From contig NZ_QTSZ01000037.1 in assembly GCF_003730295.1 (NCBI RefSeq), positions 1 through 64,000 of the forward strand: DNA of 64,000 nt, in the 5' to 3' direction. The translations under genes were made by a program, and so were the position numbers. Positions 1-8,417 of this stretch are shown piece after piece; the first letter of the stretch is position 1; each line of letters begins with the position of its first letter. The notes beneath the pieces were generated by a model. That model saw only the letters and a list, made by a program, of their open reading frames with translations. It was not told where the DNA came from and searched no databases. Source of the DNA: Ornithinibacillus gellani (lineage in GTDB: Bacteria; Bacillota; Bacilli; Bacillales; Amphibacillaceae).

Positions 1-420
1 GGATTCTATGGTGTATGTACAAACTTAGAAAGTACCCCGGAGGAAATTGTAAAAATCAATCAGCGCCGCTGGGAGATTGAGGAAACTTTTCGAATTCTGA
101 AAAGCGAAATGCGGACACGTCCGGTTTACCTTCAAAAAGATGAGCGTATCGAGGCACATTTCTTAGTGTGCTTTCTATCATTATTGACCTATCGCCTGAT
201 TGAAAAGAAAATTGATGAGTCAGCTACCTGTTTTGAAATCATTCAAACATTACGGGAAATGAGAGTGCTGGAAGCCACGAATGAAGGATATATTCCTACT
301 TATACCAGAACGGATTTAACAGATAAATTGCATGATGTATTCGGATTCCGAACAGATACTGAAATCGTACCCATAAAAAAAATGAAAAAAATTTTAAAAG
401 AGGTAAAAAAACATAAATAG
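1..420 (+). CDS. IS4/IS1634-type transposase, C-terminal part (5' end outside window)
   Basis: The frame is open from base 1, so this is the last 139 residues of a longer protein cut by the window edge. It contains the motif RRWEIEETFRILKSE followed by RPVYLQKDERIEAH. This fits the C-terminal catalytic glutamate region (W/Y..R...E......K) of DDE transposases of the IS4/IS1634 type. The protein would cut and paste an insertion sequence. A 17-bp perfect hairpin follows the stop. I could not identify terminal inverted repeats or a target duplication, and cannot tell whether the rest of the element is intact. Confidence 0.8.
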   Translation, partial: GFYGVCTNLESTPEEIVKINQRRWEIEETFRILKSEMRTRPVYLQKDERIEAHFLVCFLSLLTYRLIEKKIDESATCFEIIQTLREMRVLEATNEGYIPTYTRTDLTDKLHDVFGFRTDTEIVPIKKMKKILKEVKKHK

Positions 421-441
421 TACTCACTTTTGAACACTAAA

Positions 442-484
442 AAAACCACAGAAATGCTAAGTGTGAAAGCATTTCTGTGGTTTT
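442..484 (+). terminator. Hairpin after the transposase gene
   Basis: Perfect 17-bp inverted repeat, arms 442-458 and 468-484, with a 9-nt loop and A/T-rich ends (AAAA on the left, TTTT on the right). It lies 22 bases after the transposase stop. It can terminate transcription in both directions and would insulate the kinase gene from the insertion sequence. Confidence 0.75.
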
Positions 485-612
485 AACTGTCAAACATGAG
501 AGTATAAAAGGAATTATACATATAAACAAGTTTCATATCTTAATAATTGATGACATATACATTCACTAGAGCAGTTTTTCTTGTTGAATTTTGGGGGAAA
601 GGAGCGAATGTG

Positions 613-1749
613 ATGGTACCAAATAAGAAAGAAAGGGAATACAAATTGGATATGGAGCTAATGGCAAGCGAGAACGAGCACGATCTGCCCTTTAAATCAA
701 GTTTATCATCGCTTCCTAAAAACATGCTTAAGTGGATTGAACAGTCCAGTAATGAATTAATCGTTGTTAGTAATCAAAAAGGTAGAATCGAATTTATTTC
801 GCCCTCTGTGAAATGGTTATTGGGATTTAACCAAGAGGATTTAATCGGATTACCATGGAAAGATTTGGTTTATGAGGCTGATGCATCAGATATTTCGGCT
901 ATTTACGATAAAAATTGTAAAAAAGCACAACAGTTTAAAGTTCAAGTTCGAAAAAATAACGATCGATTACTTTACTGTGAATGTAAGGCGGGTAACTTCT
1001 ATGATGAACATAGCAATCGCAATTATTATATAGGTATTTTATCAGATATTACGGAGAAAAAAGAAGTAGAAGAAATGATGATACGATCGGAAAAAATGTC
1101 GATTGCTGGTCAATTGGCTGCTGGAATTGCACATGAGATTAGAAATCCATTAACAGCAATCAAAGGTTTTTTACAGCTGTTACAGGCTGGCGTTAACCGA
1201 AAAGATGCGTACTATAAAATAATGATTGATGAAATCGAAAAAATAGAGACAATAACTTCAGAACTATTATTTATTTCCAAGCCAGTCACACATCATATGC
1301 AACGAGAATCCGTAAATCAAATGATTTTGGATGTTATTTCTTTACTAAAACCTGAGGCGAAATTAAAGGATATTGAAATTCTTTGCAGGCAAAAGCAAGA
1401 TGCTTTCATTTATTGTGATCGTTCACAGATAAAACAGGTTCTAATCAATTTGGTTAAAAATGCGATTGAAGCAATGGATGCGGCTGGGATGATTATCGTA
1501 CATGTGCATCCAAATGAAACGGGTATTTTTTTGGATGTCATTGATGAAGGAAATGGAGTTCCCAAGGAAGCGATACATAAATTGGGGGAACCGTTTTTTA
1601 CAACAAAAAAGAATGGGACCGGCCTAGGTCTTATGATTACCAAACAAATATTGCAGCGACACGATGCAGCGCTGCAGATCATCAACAATATGGAAAAAGG
1701 GAGTACATTTCGGATTAGTTTTCCGATAAAAGATGAAACATCAACCTAA
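613..1749 (+). CDS. PAS-domain sensor histidine kinase, sporulation-kinase type
   Basis: Soluble kinase of 378 residues with no membrane segment. A PAS domain covers roughly residues 45-148 and is followed by HisKA with phospho-acceptor His174 in AHEIRNPLTAIKGFLQLL. The ATPase domain shows an N box (NLVKNAIEAM, about 279-288), G1 (DEGNGVP), F box (EPFFTTK) and G2 (GTGLGL). This PAS-HisKA-HATPase layout and the H-box sequence match the KinA/KinE group that feeds phosphate into the Spo0F-Spo0B-Spo0A relay; that role is inferred. ATG 613 was chosen because GAAAGGAG (597-604) sits 8 bases upstream; GTG 610 is possible. No response regulator gene is adjacent, as is usual for these orphan kinases. 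Confidence 0.85.
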   Translation: MVPNKKEREYKLDMELMASENEHDLPFKSSLSSLPKNMLKWIEQSSNELIVVSNQKGRIEFISPSVKWLLGFNQEDLIGLPWKDLVYEADASDISAIYDKNCKKAQQFKVQVRKNNDRLLYCECKAGNFYDEHSNRNYYIGILSDITEKKEVEEMMIRSEKMSIAGQLAAGIAHEIRNPLTAIKGFLQLLQAGVNRKDAYYKIMIDEIEKIETITSELLFISKPVTHHMQRESVNQMILDVISLLKPEAKLKDIEILCRQKQDAFIYCDRSQIKQVLINLVKNAIEAMDAAGMIIVHVHPNETGIFLDVIDEGNGVPKEAIHKLGEPFFTTKKNGTGLGLMITKQILQRHDAALQIINNMEKGSTFRISFPIKDETST

Positions 1750-1829
1750 GATATTACGTTCTTTTTGCATACATCATAGTACCATATAAGAAAAACTTAT
1801 CAGTTTGCATAATATTATTATATATATCT

Positions 1830-1876
1830 TCAAGCATGAAACATTTGTTTTATGCTTGATTTTCATTTAATATAAT
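1830..1876 (+). promoter_or_regulatory. Palindrome and candidate promoter upstream of aconitase
   Basis: A 30-bp near-perfect palindrome (1830-1859; arms TCAAGCAT/ATGCTTGA outside, AAACA/TGTTT inside) is followed by a consensus -10 TATAAT at 1871-1876. The palindrome covers where the -35 would be (about 1848-1853, poor match). It could be the upstream kinase terminator, an operator for the aconitase promoter, or both. Aconitase genes of bacilli are known to be repressed by CcpC and CodY; the identity of a binder here is inference. Confidence 0.45.
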
Positions 1877-2006
1877 ACATGGTTAGTAATGTTGAAAGCG
1901 TATCTATGAAGGCTTCAACAGGAATGATGAGAGTAATCATATAAATTTCGTCATGAAAATCTATTTTGAATGAACCGAAAAATGTAAACGAGGGGAGATT
2001 GTCAAC

Positions 2007-4718
2007 GTGTCAGAACAAAATGCGTTTCAGGCAAAAAAGCAGTTTGAGCTTCATGGGAAAAAGTACAATTATTATCAGCTGAAGGCGTTGGAAGATGCAG
2101 GTTTGGGTGGAATTTCCAGATTACCTTTTTCCATCCGTGTGTTATTGGAATCTTTAGTTCGTCAGTATGATGGTAGAGTGATTAATGATGAACACGTCAA
2201 AGGCTTAACGGAATGGGGTAAAGTAAAGGGAGAGGCTGTTGACGTTCCTTTCAAGCCATCCCGTGTTATTTTGCAGGACTTTACTGGAGTACCTGCTGTA
2301 GTAGACTTGGCATCATTGCGTAAAGCAATGGTAGACATGGGCGGCGAACCAAATAAAATTAATCCAGAGGTTCCAGTTGATCTTGTAATTGACCACTCTG
2401 TACAGGTTGACCAATATGGTTCAGCTGATGCTTTGCGTGCAAATATGGAATTGGAATTCGAACGAAATGGTGAACGCTATGAATTCCTGCATTGGGCACA
2501 AAAAGCATTCGATAACTATCGTGCAGTGCCACCAGCAACAGGTATTGTCCACCAGGTAAACCTGGAGTATATTGCTAACGTTGTTCACGGTTTGGAAAAT
2601 GAAGATGGCACATTTGATGCTTTCCCAGACACATTAGTAGGTACCGATTCTCATACAACGATGATTAACGGTCTTGGTGTTTTGGGTTGGGGTGTTGGTG
2701 GAATTGAAGCAGAAGCTGGTATGTTAGGACAGCCTTCTTATTTCCCTGCTCCAGAAGTAATCGGTGTGAAATTCACAGGCAGTTTCCCACAAGGTACTAC
2801 TGCAACAGACTTGGCATTAAAAGTAACACAAGTATTACGTGAGAAGAATGTAGTTGGGAAATTTGTCGAATATTTTGGTCCAGGCTTACAGGATATGCCA
2901 CTAGCTGACCGGGCTACTATTTCTAACATGGCGCCAGAATATGGTGCGACATGCGGATTCTTCCCAGTAGACGCAGAAACATTAAACTATTTACGTTTAA
3001 CTGGTCGTAGTGAAGAACAAATTGAATTAGTTGAAGCGTATTGTAAGGCAAATGATTTATGGTATACACCGGAACAAGCAGATCCAGATTATACAGAGAT
3101 TGTTGAAATCAATCTTTCTGAGCTGGAGCCTAACCTATCCGGTCCAAAACGCCCACAGGATCTAATTGCTTTGTCTCAGATGCAAAAAGAGTTTAATAAA
3201 GCAATTACAGCACCATCCGGTAACCAAGGCTTCGGTTTATCAAAATCTGAATTTGATAAAGAAGCGGTTGTGGAACATCCTAATGGCAAAAAGTCCGTAT
3301 TAAAAACAGGTTCTTTAGCTATTGCTGCTATTACGTCTTGCACGAACACGTCGAACCCTTATGTAATGCTCGGGGCTGGATTACTTGCGAAGAAAGCGAT
3401 TGAAAAAGGCTTAACCGTACCTGCTTACGTGAAGACATCCCTTGCACCAGGCTCTAAGGTAGTAACACGCTATCTGGAAGACTCCGGTTTAAATGAATAT
3501 TTAGACCAGCTTGGATTTAACACAGTAGGTTATGGATGTACGACTTGTATTGGTAACTCAGGTCCATTACTTCCAGAAATTGAAAAAGCAATTGTGGATG
3601 AAGACCTTACGGTAGCTTCTGTATTATCCGGTAACCGTAACTTTGAAGGGCGTATCCATCCACTGGTAAAAGCTAACTACTTAGCTTCACCGCCATTGGT
3701 TGTTGCTTATGCACTTGCAGGTTCTGTTGACTTTGATTTAACAAATGACCAGCTTGGTACAGATTCAGAAGGTAACGCAATTTATCTGAAGGATATTTGG
3801 CCAACCATGCAAGAAATTAAACAAGCCGTTTCAGATGTCGTAACACCAGAAATTTTCCGTAAAGAATACGAAAGTGTATTTGATTCCAACGAAAAATGGA
3901 ATGAAATTAAAACGACAGATGAGCCATTATTTGAGTGGGATGACGAATCCACGTATATTCAAAACCCACCATTCTTTGAAGGACTTTCAAAGGATGCAGG
4001 TAAAGTAGAGCCGTTAAAAGGCTTGCGCACCATTGGATTATTCGGTGATTCTGTAACGACTGACCATATTTCACCAGCTGGTGCAATTGCAATGGATATG
4101 CCTGCAGGACGTTATTTGCAGGATAAAGACGTATCCCCACGTAACTTCAACTCATATGGATCCCGTCGTGGAAACCATGAAGTCATGATGCGCGGTACAT
4201 TTGCAAACATCCGAATCAGAAATCTTATTGCTCCTGGAACAGAGGGTGGCTACACTACTTATTGGCCAACAGGAGAAATCATGCCAATATATGATGCAGC
4301 AATGAAATACCAAGCAGATCAAACGGGCTTAATTGTGATGGCCGGTAAGGATTATGGTATGGGATCCTCTCGTGACTGGGCTGCAAAAGGTACCAATTTA
4401 CTTGGTATTAAGACAGTCATTGCAGAAAGCTTTGAACGAATTCATCGTTCTAACCTTGTGATGATGGGAGTTCTACCACTTCAGTTTGAAAAAGGTGAAA
4501 GTGCAGAGAAGCTTGGCTTGACTGGTAAAGAAACGATTCATGTTGAAATCGATGAGCAAGTTAAACCACATGATCTTGTAAAAGTAACAGCAGTGGATGA
4601 AAATGGAAAAACTACTGAATTCCGTGCAGTTGCTCGCTTTGATAGTGAAGTAGAAATTGACTACTATCGTCATGGTGGAATCTTGCAAATGGTACTTCGT
4701 GATAAACTAAAAGCTTAA
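2007..4718 (+). CDS. acnA: Aconitate hydratase (aconitase A)
   Basis: Converts citrate to isocitrate via cis-aconitate in the TCA cycle; the B. subtilis orthologue (CitB) is also an RNA-binding regulator. At 903 residues it has the length of the AcnA/IRP1 class. Iron-sulfur ligands are Cys445 (in TSCTNTSNP), Cys511 and Cys514 (in YGCTTCIGN). The C-terminal swivel domain includes [12 protein letters not shown] and [11 protein letters not shown]. The start is GTG 2007, with GGGGAGA about 8 bases upstream. It is monocistronic: a promoter-like region lies upstream and two consecutive terminator hairpins downstream. Confidence 0.98.
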   Translation: MSEQNAFQAKKQFELHGKKYNYYQLKALEDAGLGGISRLPFSIRVLLESLVRQYDGRVINDEHVKGLTEWGKVKGEAVDVPFKPSRVILQDFTGVPAVVDLASLRKAMVDMGGEPNKINPEVPVDLVIDHSVQVDQYGSADALRANMELEFERNGERYEFLHWAQKAFDNYRAVPPATGIVHQVNLEYIANVVHGLENEDGTFDAFPDTLVGTDSHTTMINGLGVLGWGVGGIEAEAGMLGQPSYFPAPEVIGVKFTGSFPQGTTATDLALKVTQVLREKNVVGKFVEYFGPGLQDMPLADRATISNMAPEYGATCGFFPVDAETLNYLRLTGRSEEQIELVEAYCKANDLWYTPEQADPDYTEIVEINLSELEPNLSGPKRPQDLIALSQMQKEFNKAITAPSGNQGFGLSKSEFDKEAVVEHPNGKKSVLKTGSLAIAAITSCTNTSNPYVMLGAGLLAKKAIEKGLTVPAYVKTSLAPGSKVVTRYLEDSGLNEYLDQLGFNTVGYGCTTCIGNSGPLLPEIEKAIVDEDLTVASVLSGNRNFEGRIHPLVKANYLASPPLVVAYALAGSVDFDLTNDQLGTDSEGNAIYLKDIWPTMQEIKQAVSDVVTPEIFRKEYESVFDSNEKWNEIKTTDEPLFEWDDESTYIQNPPFFEGLSKDAGKVEPLKGLRTIGLFGDSVTTDHISPAGAIAMDMPAGRYLQDKDVSPRNFNSYGSRRGNHEVMMRGTFANIRIRNLIAPGTEGGYTTYWPTGEIMPIYDAAMKYQADQTGLIVMAGKDYGMGSSRDWAAKGTNLLGIKTVIAESFERIHRSNLVMMGVLPLQFEKGESAEKLGLTGKETIHVEIDEQVKPHDLVKVTAVDENGKTTEFRAVARFDSEVEIDYYRHGGILQMVLRDKLKA

Positions 4719-4730
4719 TAGAATAAATAT

Positions 4731-4767
4731 ATGATGAGGGACTTGGGTATAACTAGTCCCTCATCAT
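4731..4767 (+). terminator. First hairpin downstream of acnA
   Basis: A 13-bp perfect stem (4731-4743 with 4755-4767, ATGATGAGGGACT/AGTCCCTCATCAT) begins 12 bases after the acnA stop. It has no long T tract of its own, so it may act together with the next hairpin or protect the mRNA 3' end. Confidence 0.6.
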
Positions 4768-4770
4768 GAT

Positions 4771-4817
4771 TAAACGGTCATGTTTTTCTCGAACAGATAA
4801 ACATGACCGTTTATTTT
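4771..4817 (+). terminator. Second hairpin downstream of acnA, intrinsic terminator
   Basis: A 15-bp perfect stem, TAAACGGTCATGTTT (4771-4785) with AAACATGACCGTTTA (4799-4813), is followed by TTTTATC. This is the likely transcription stop of acnA. Confidence 0.8.
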
Positions 4818-4871
4818 ATCACAGATTAATTGGTTGTAAGAACTTTATTTCAAGAATTTATGTTGATAGGG

Positions 4872-4958
4872 GATCAACAGCCAGTAAAGGCCTGATTTAT
4901 TCAACGAACAGTCAGTGGAGAAGAACGAAAACTCCTACTGATTGAAACTTCACTTTAT
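4872..4958. repeat. Dispersed intergenic repeat, copy A
   Basis: This 87-bp segment resembles 61614-61692. Shared blocks are GATCAACAG, TTCAAC, ACGAAAAC, ACTGATTGAA and TTCACTTTAT in the same order. It contains an imperfect hairpin, CAGTGGAG (4913-4920) with CTCCTACTG (4932-4940). It has no reading frame and lies in the 400-base gap between acnA and the thioredoxin gene. The rest of that gap (4818-5218) shows nothing else I can name. Confidence 0.65.
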
Positions 4959-5218
4959 TGTGAATTTATTGCAATGAAGGAAACAGGAATATATTTTCTC
5001 GAATTTACCGCCAATCAGGCAAAACCTAATTTATTTTCTACATTTTGCATTGGGATTTAATGGAATAAAGTCTAATGATTCGATTGTAGTATGCCAGTAA
5101 ATATGGACAAAATATGAACCTTTACAGGTTAAAAGCTAAAAGGCTTTACTATTCAAATGCCGCTATTTAGAATATAATGTAGCAACCAATTTGCGTAGTT
5201 AAATAAAGGAGATTTTAT

Positions 5219-5803
5219 ATGTCCAAAAATATTATTGGTGTTGCATTAATTACCATATTAGCCGTTATTTTAATGATAAATACCTTTCAACCGAAGGAAA
5301 AAGCATCAAATGAAACAGATGTGACAGGCGATACAAATGTCAATGGAGTTGCCATATCCGCACCTAATCAAGGTGGCATTGAACAGGGCGAAGAAGCACC
5401 AGATTTTGAATTGGAAACCATTGAAGGAGAAACCATTCGCTTATCTGATTTACGTGGCAGCAAGGTTCTATTGAACTTTTGGGCCTCCTGGTGTGGACCA
5501 TGTCGAAAAGAAATGCCGGAAATGCAGCAATTTCATGAGGAACATGGTGATGATATTGAGATTCTTGCGGTTAACCTAACAAATACAGAAAACAAAGAGA
5601 CAGATGTACATAAATTTTTGGAAGAGAACGGCTTTACATTTCCAGTTGTTTTGGATCGTGACATGGCTGTCGGTGAGACTTATATGGCGGTTTCACTGCC
5701 CACCAGTTATTTTATTGGAACAGATGGTGTCGTTCAGTTACCAAAAAAGGTTGGTCCAATGACCTATGAATTTATGGAAGAAATGTTGGAAAAACTAAAC
5801 TAA
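5219..5803 (+). CDS. yneN: Membrane-anchored TlpA/ResA-family thiol-disulfide oxidoreductase
   Basis: A 194-residue protein with an N-terminal hydrophobic anchor (about residues 5-22), a linker, and a redoxin/TlpA domain from about 55. The active site is WCGPC with Cys92 and Cys95, and the cis-proline lies in SLPTSYF. It should reduce or exchange disulfides outside the membrane, as ResA and StoA do in cytochrome c or spore-cortex maturation; its own substrate is unknown. Position directly after aconitase matches yneN of B. subtilis. ATG 5219 follows AAAGGAG at good spacing. Confidence 0.9.
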   Translation: MSKNIIGVALITILAVILMINTFQPKEKASNETDVTGDTNVNGVAISAPNQGGIEQGEEAPDFELETIEGETIRLSDLRGSKVLLNFWASWCGPCRKEMPEMQQFHEEHGDDIEILAVNLTNTENKETDVHKFLEENGFTFPVVLDRDMAVGETYMAVSLPTSYFIGTDGVVQLPKKVGPMTYEFMEEMLEKLN

Positions 5804-5890
5804 ATGATAGGCATCATTCAAAGTCATTATGAAAAAGGATAAAAATGATAAGATATGGCAACACTTCTTAATAAAAAGGGGTGAAATGCC

Positions 5891-6040
5891 ATATCTCTTA
5901 AAAAACGAATGACCTTTGAAGAGCTCGTTCAAGCAAATAGACAACAAATCTTGCGAGATAAAGAGCGAATGGAACGAATAGAATTAATGATAGAAGAGAG
6001 GATGCACCAGTCTCTGAAGGAAAATGAAAAAGAAGCATAG
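5891..6040 (+). CDS. FbpB-family small basic protein with apparent ATA start
   Basis: A 49-residue micro-protein reading (M)SLKKRMTFEELVQANRQQ and continuing as a charged helix to KENEKEA. The SLKKR.(T/S)FEELV opening is typical of the FbpB/SenN-like small basic proteins; FbpB of B. subtilis helps the FsrA small RNA spare iron. The frame is closed by TGA at 5882-5884. The first in-frame ATG (5909) would remove the conserved N-terminus and lies 25 bases from the AAGGGGTGA ribosome site (5876-5884). ATA 5891 is at correct spacing, so AUA initiation is the best reading. No convincing Fur box was seen. Confidence 0.65.
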   Translation: MSLKKRMTFEELVQANRQQILRDKERMERIELMIEERMHQSLKENEKEA

Positions 6041-6079
6041 CTATTACCTAGAGCAATGGAGGCATCTAAAGTAAACATG

Positions 6080-6117
6080 CAAGTTGGAGTTCATATCGTC
6101 AATCCAACTTGTATTTT
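6080..6117 (+). terminator. Terminator after the FbpB-like gene
   Basis: Perfect 9-bp stem CAAGTTGGA (6080-6088) with TCCAACTTG (6103-6111), followed by TATTTTTTATT. Good intrinsic terminator on the plus strand. Confidence 0.8.
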
Positions 6118-6692
6118 TTATTGTATAAAAGTTTAAGAAAGGCCTCGATCCTATGTTTTGCACGCAGAAAAAATGCTTTTCATTTTCAGGAATCGTGCTA
6201 ATTTTAGCATGTCAAAAATCAAATAATTATACAACTGTAATTATGCTTGGAAATGCATCATAAAAGACATAGAAAAATGAGGTCACATATTAGTATTTGG
6301 GAATACAATCACTATTCTCATTTTAGTTTCTTAGGATTCTAAATTTTTATCACATACTATTATAACAAGTTTTGTAAAATGAATACATTAAAGACAGCAT
6401 CTTGTCATCAAATGTATTTTGAAGCAACAACCCTTTAGAACTTAGCCTTCACACTCAAAGCGGTATGCGTTCTCCTAGGGTATGGATTTTTATTTTATTC
6501 AAATTCACCGTCAATTGCCCAGTTGTTTTATGCGTTTTATCAGAACGAGGGTTTATTCGTCATATGGACGAATCGCTATAGCTTATCCCCACGCCGCAGC
6601 ATGTCATGCTAATAGTGTATATTTTGATAGCATGGTGAGAAGCTAAGTGTAGCCATTTGGGCAATCATATCATATATGGGAGGAACGGACGA
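6118..6692. other. 575-base gap without a recognised gene
   Basis: AT-rich, with stop codons in all frames and no conserved product. It contains inverted pairs such as AAAATGAATACATT/AATGTATTTT (about 6377-6422) and ATTCGTC/GACGAAT near 6554-6572. In B. subtilis, sspN lies just upstream of tlp; I found no sspN here. The tlp promoter should lie near the right end; TGTATA at 6616-6621 is a possible sigma-G -35 but its -10 is poor. Confidence 0.4.
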
Positions 6693-6929
6693 ATGACAGA
6701 CAAAAGGCCAAAAGCAAAACCAGATGATCGCAGTGATAATGTTGAGAAACTGCAAGGAATGGTGCAGGACACATTGGAGAATAAAGAGGCGGCTGAGGAA
6801 ACGCTGGATTATGCTTCAGGTGAGCAAAAGCAACAAATAAAAGAAAAGAACAAGCGACGCGAAGAAGCGATTAAAGGTATGCGAGATGAAATTGAAGATG
6901 AAGCTGATTTCCAAAATCGTACGGAATAA
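6693..6929 (+). CDS. tlp: Small acid-soluble spore protein Tlp
   Basis: A 78-residue highly charged protein starting MTDKRPKAKPDDRSDNVEKL. The motifs PDDRSDNVEKLQ, ENKEAAEETL and KNKRREEAI are hallmarks of the thioredoxin-like spore protein Tlp, made in the forespore. Start ATG 6693 follows GGGAGGAA (6679-6686). It is the syntenic neighbour of yneP, as in B. subtilis, and is followed by a strong terminator. Confidence 0.93.
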   Translation: MTDKRPKAKPDDRSDNVEKLQGMVQDTLENKEAAEETLDYASGEQKQQIKEKNKRREEAIKGMRDEIEDEADFQNRTE

Positions 6930-6930
6930 A

Positions 6931-6967
6931 CAGCATCCCAAGCCAACTTGGTTTGGGATGCTGTTTT
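6931..6967 (+). terminator. Terminator after tlp
   Basis: Stem CAGCATCCCA (6931-6940) with TGGGATGCTG (6954-6963), extended by an inner CCAA/TTGG, then TTTTAT. It begins two bases after the tlp stop. Confidence 0.88.
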
Positions 6968-7012
6968 ATATGGAGATATGTTAAAATAGACGGTGTTGGG
7001 GAGGACAGAAAT

Positions 7013-7435
7013 ATGAAGAAAACATTGACACCAATTGACGTACGTTATCAGGAAACAGATCAGATGGGAGTTGTATATCACGCCAATTATCTGGTCTGGT
7101 TTGAAATAGGTCGAACGAAATTTATTGAAGAACTTGGGCTAAGCTATGCGGCGATGGAAGAGAAACAAGTCGTTTCACCGGTTGTGGATGCACAATTATC
7201 ATTTAAGAAACCAATTCGTTACGGTGAAAAAGCTTATGTAGAAACATGGCTAAAAAGCTATGATGGATTACGCACTGTGTATGGCTATCATATTTTGAAT
7301 GAAGCAAATGAAGCTGTCGTTTCCGGTTCAACAGAGCATGTGATCGTGAAGAAAGATAGCTTTCGTCCATTATCTTTACGTCGTTCCTTTCCTGAATGGC
7401 ATCAAGCTTACTTATCCAGCCTGGGAGAAAGCTAA
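7013..7435 (+). CDS. yneP: YbgC/4HBT-family acyl-CoA thioesterase
   Basis: A 140-residue hotdog-fold thioesterase. The signature DQMGVVYHANYLVWFE near the N-terminus carries the catalytic Asp of the 4-hydroxybenzoyl-CoA thioesterase family. It should hydrolyse acyl-CoA thioesters in the cytoplasm; the natural substrate is unknown. ATG 7013 was chosen over upstream in-frame codons because GGGGAGGA lies at good spacing. It overlaps the next gene by one base (TAATG), showing translational coupling. Confidence 0.9.
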   Translation: MKKTLTPIDVRYQETDQMGVVYHANYLVWFEIGRTKFIEELGLSYAAMEEKQVVSPVVDAQLSFKKPIRYGEKAYVETWLKSYDGLRTVYGYHILNEANEAVVSGSTEHVIVKKDSFRPLSLRRSFPEWHQAYLSSLGES

Positions 7436-7734
7436 TGGCATTTGGAATTGATCGTGTGGAATTAAATGAATGGAAACGTCAGGTAAGAGCTGGTAATATC
7501 GCTTTTCTAACACATTATTGGCAGGATGAAAGATTCCCGGGCGCTAATACAGTGACAAAAGTAGGCTGTAGTAATCTGGAAAAATTAATTACCTGGGGCA
7601 AGCAATATGGGTTACAGCCAGAGTGGGTTCACAGGGATAGACTTTATCCACATTTTGATCTTTTTGGAAATCGGCAGAAGGACATCTTAATCAAGGAAGG
7701 CCAATGGGAGCAGCTGGAACGATTTCATTTATAA
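7435..7734 (+). CDS. yneQ: YneQ-like hypothetical protein
   Basis: A 99-residue protein starting MAFGIDRVELNEWKRQV, coupled to the thioesterase by a TAATG overlap. It matches the position and size of B. subtilis yneQ. I see no signal peptide, membrane segment or catalytic motif; the conserved-looking parts are FLTHYWQDERFPGANTVTKVG and the C-terminal LFGNRQKDILIKEG. Function unknown. Confidence 0.85.
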   Translation: MAFGIDRVELNEWKRQVRAGNIAFLTHYWQDERFPGANTVTKVGCSNLEKLITWGKQYGLQPEWVHRDRLYPHFDLFGNRQKDILIKEGQWEQLERFHL

Positions 7735-7740
7735 TCTATT

Positions 7741-7797
7741 AAAAAAAGTTGGCGCATTGTCGTGTAGCTATACACGAGCACTGTACCAACTTTTTTA
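7741..7797. terminator. Bidirectional terminator between yneQ and yneR
   Basis: Outer stem AAAAAAGTTGG (from 7741) with CCAACTTTTTT (to about 7796) encloses an inner CGTGTA/TACACG hairpin. A-rich and T-rich ends suit both convergent genes. Confidence 0.88.
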
Positions 7798-8088
7798 TCA
7801 TCCTTGATAATGAAATTCTGGTTCTTTCATTTTGGGATTATAATCAATTTGTAAGTCTTTTTCTTCAAAATACCATGCATCATCTTGATCGACAAAAAAG
7901 GTGATGTGGTCCACTTTGGCTGAAGAATGAATCTCTTCTGGTTCTTCGACATTGATACCTAATGAAAATCCTGGAATGTTTCCTCCAAAGCCTCCATACC
8001 TGACATAAAAGCGTACATGGGATGGTGATTCTAATTCTAGTTCATCTTTATACCATTTCGCTGCATCTTCACTAATTTGAATTTTCAT
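7798..8088 (-). CDS. yneR: HesB/YneR-family protein
   Basis: A 96-residue HesB-like protein with the (F)YVRYGGFGGNIPGFSLG segment of the YneR subfamily. It lacks the cysteine triad of true A-type iron-sulfur carriers, so an Fe-S scaffold role is doubtful. ATG 8088 was preferred to ATG 8097 because AAGGAG directly abuts the latter. It is last in a minus-strand set after yidD (48-base gap). Confidence 0.88.
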   Translation of the reverse strand: MKIQISEDAAKWYKDELELESPSHVRFYVRYGGFGGNIPGFSLGINVEEPEEIHSSAKVDHITFFVDQDDAWYFEEKDLQIDYNPKMKEPEFHYQG

Positions 8089-8136
8089 GTATGACATCTC
8101 CTTGGTATAGTAAATCTAGTGATTGGGAACCCCGTA

Positions 8137-8364
8137 TTATTTTTCCTTTTTCTCCGGTACCAGATCAACGCCACCTTTATGAAACGGGTGACATTTACTG
8201 ATGCGTTTGATGGTTAAATAACCACCTTTGATTGCGCCGAATCGCTTCAATGCCTCTAAACCATAAGCGGAGCAACTTGGATAGAATCGGCATGTCGGTG
8301 GCTTAAAAGGACTAATTGCCTTCTGATAAAATTTAATGATTCCAATAAACAAGTATTTCATCAT
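8137..8364 (-). CDS. yidD: Membrane protein insertion efficiency factor YidD
   Basis: A 75-residue protein with N-terminal amphipathic segment [20 protein letters not shown], the [19 protein letters not shown] cysteine motif and [11 protein letters not shown]. These define the YidD family, which aids YidC-dependent insertion of membrane proteins. It is usually next to rnpA/yidC; here it lies between folE2 (53-base gap) and yneR. Confidence 0.93.
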   Translation of the reverse strand: MMKYLFIGIIKFYQKAISPFKPPTCRFYPSCSAYGLEALKRFGAIKGGYLTIKRISKCHPFHKGGVDLVPEKKEK

Positions 8365-8417
8365 TATTTCCTTCTTTGCTTGGAAAGTAGCCTTGTTTCA
8401 TATGGGATAAAAATCTC

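Noticed and set aside
1893-1906. cre-like TGAAAGCGTATCTA upstream of acnA
   Set aside because: Three mismatches to the 14-base consensus, including the second half-site.
5804-5880. Possible Fur box before the FbpB-like gene
   Set aside because: The best alignment to TGATAAT-N-ATTATCA matches only about half of the positions.
6153-6263. Short frame coding for a lipoprotein-like peptide (36 residues, LILAC motif)
   Set aside because: Poorly spaced ribosome site, no recognisable family and no conserved context; likely chance.
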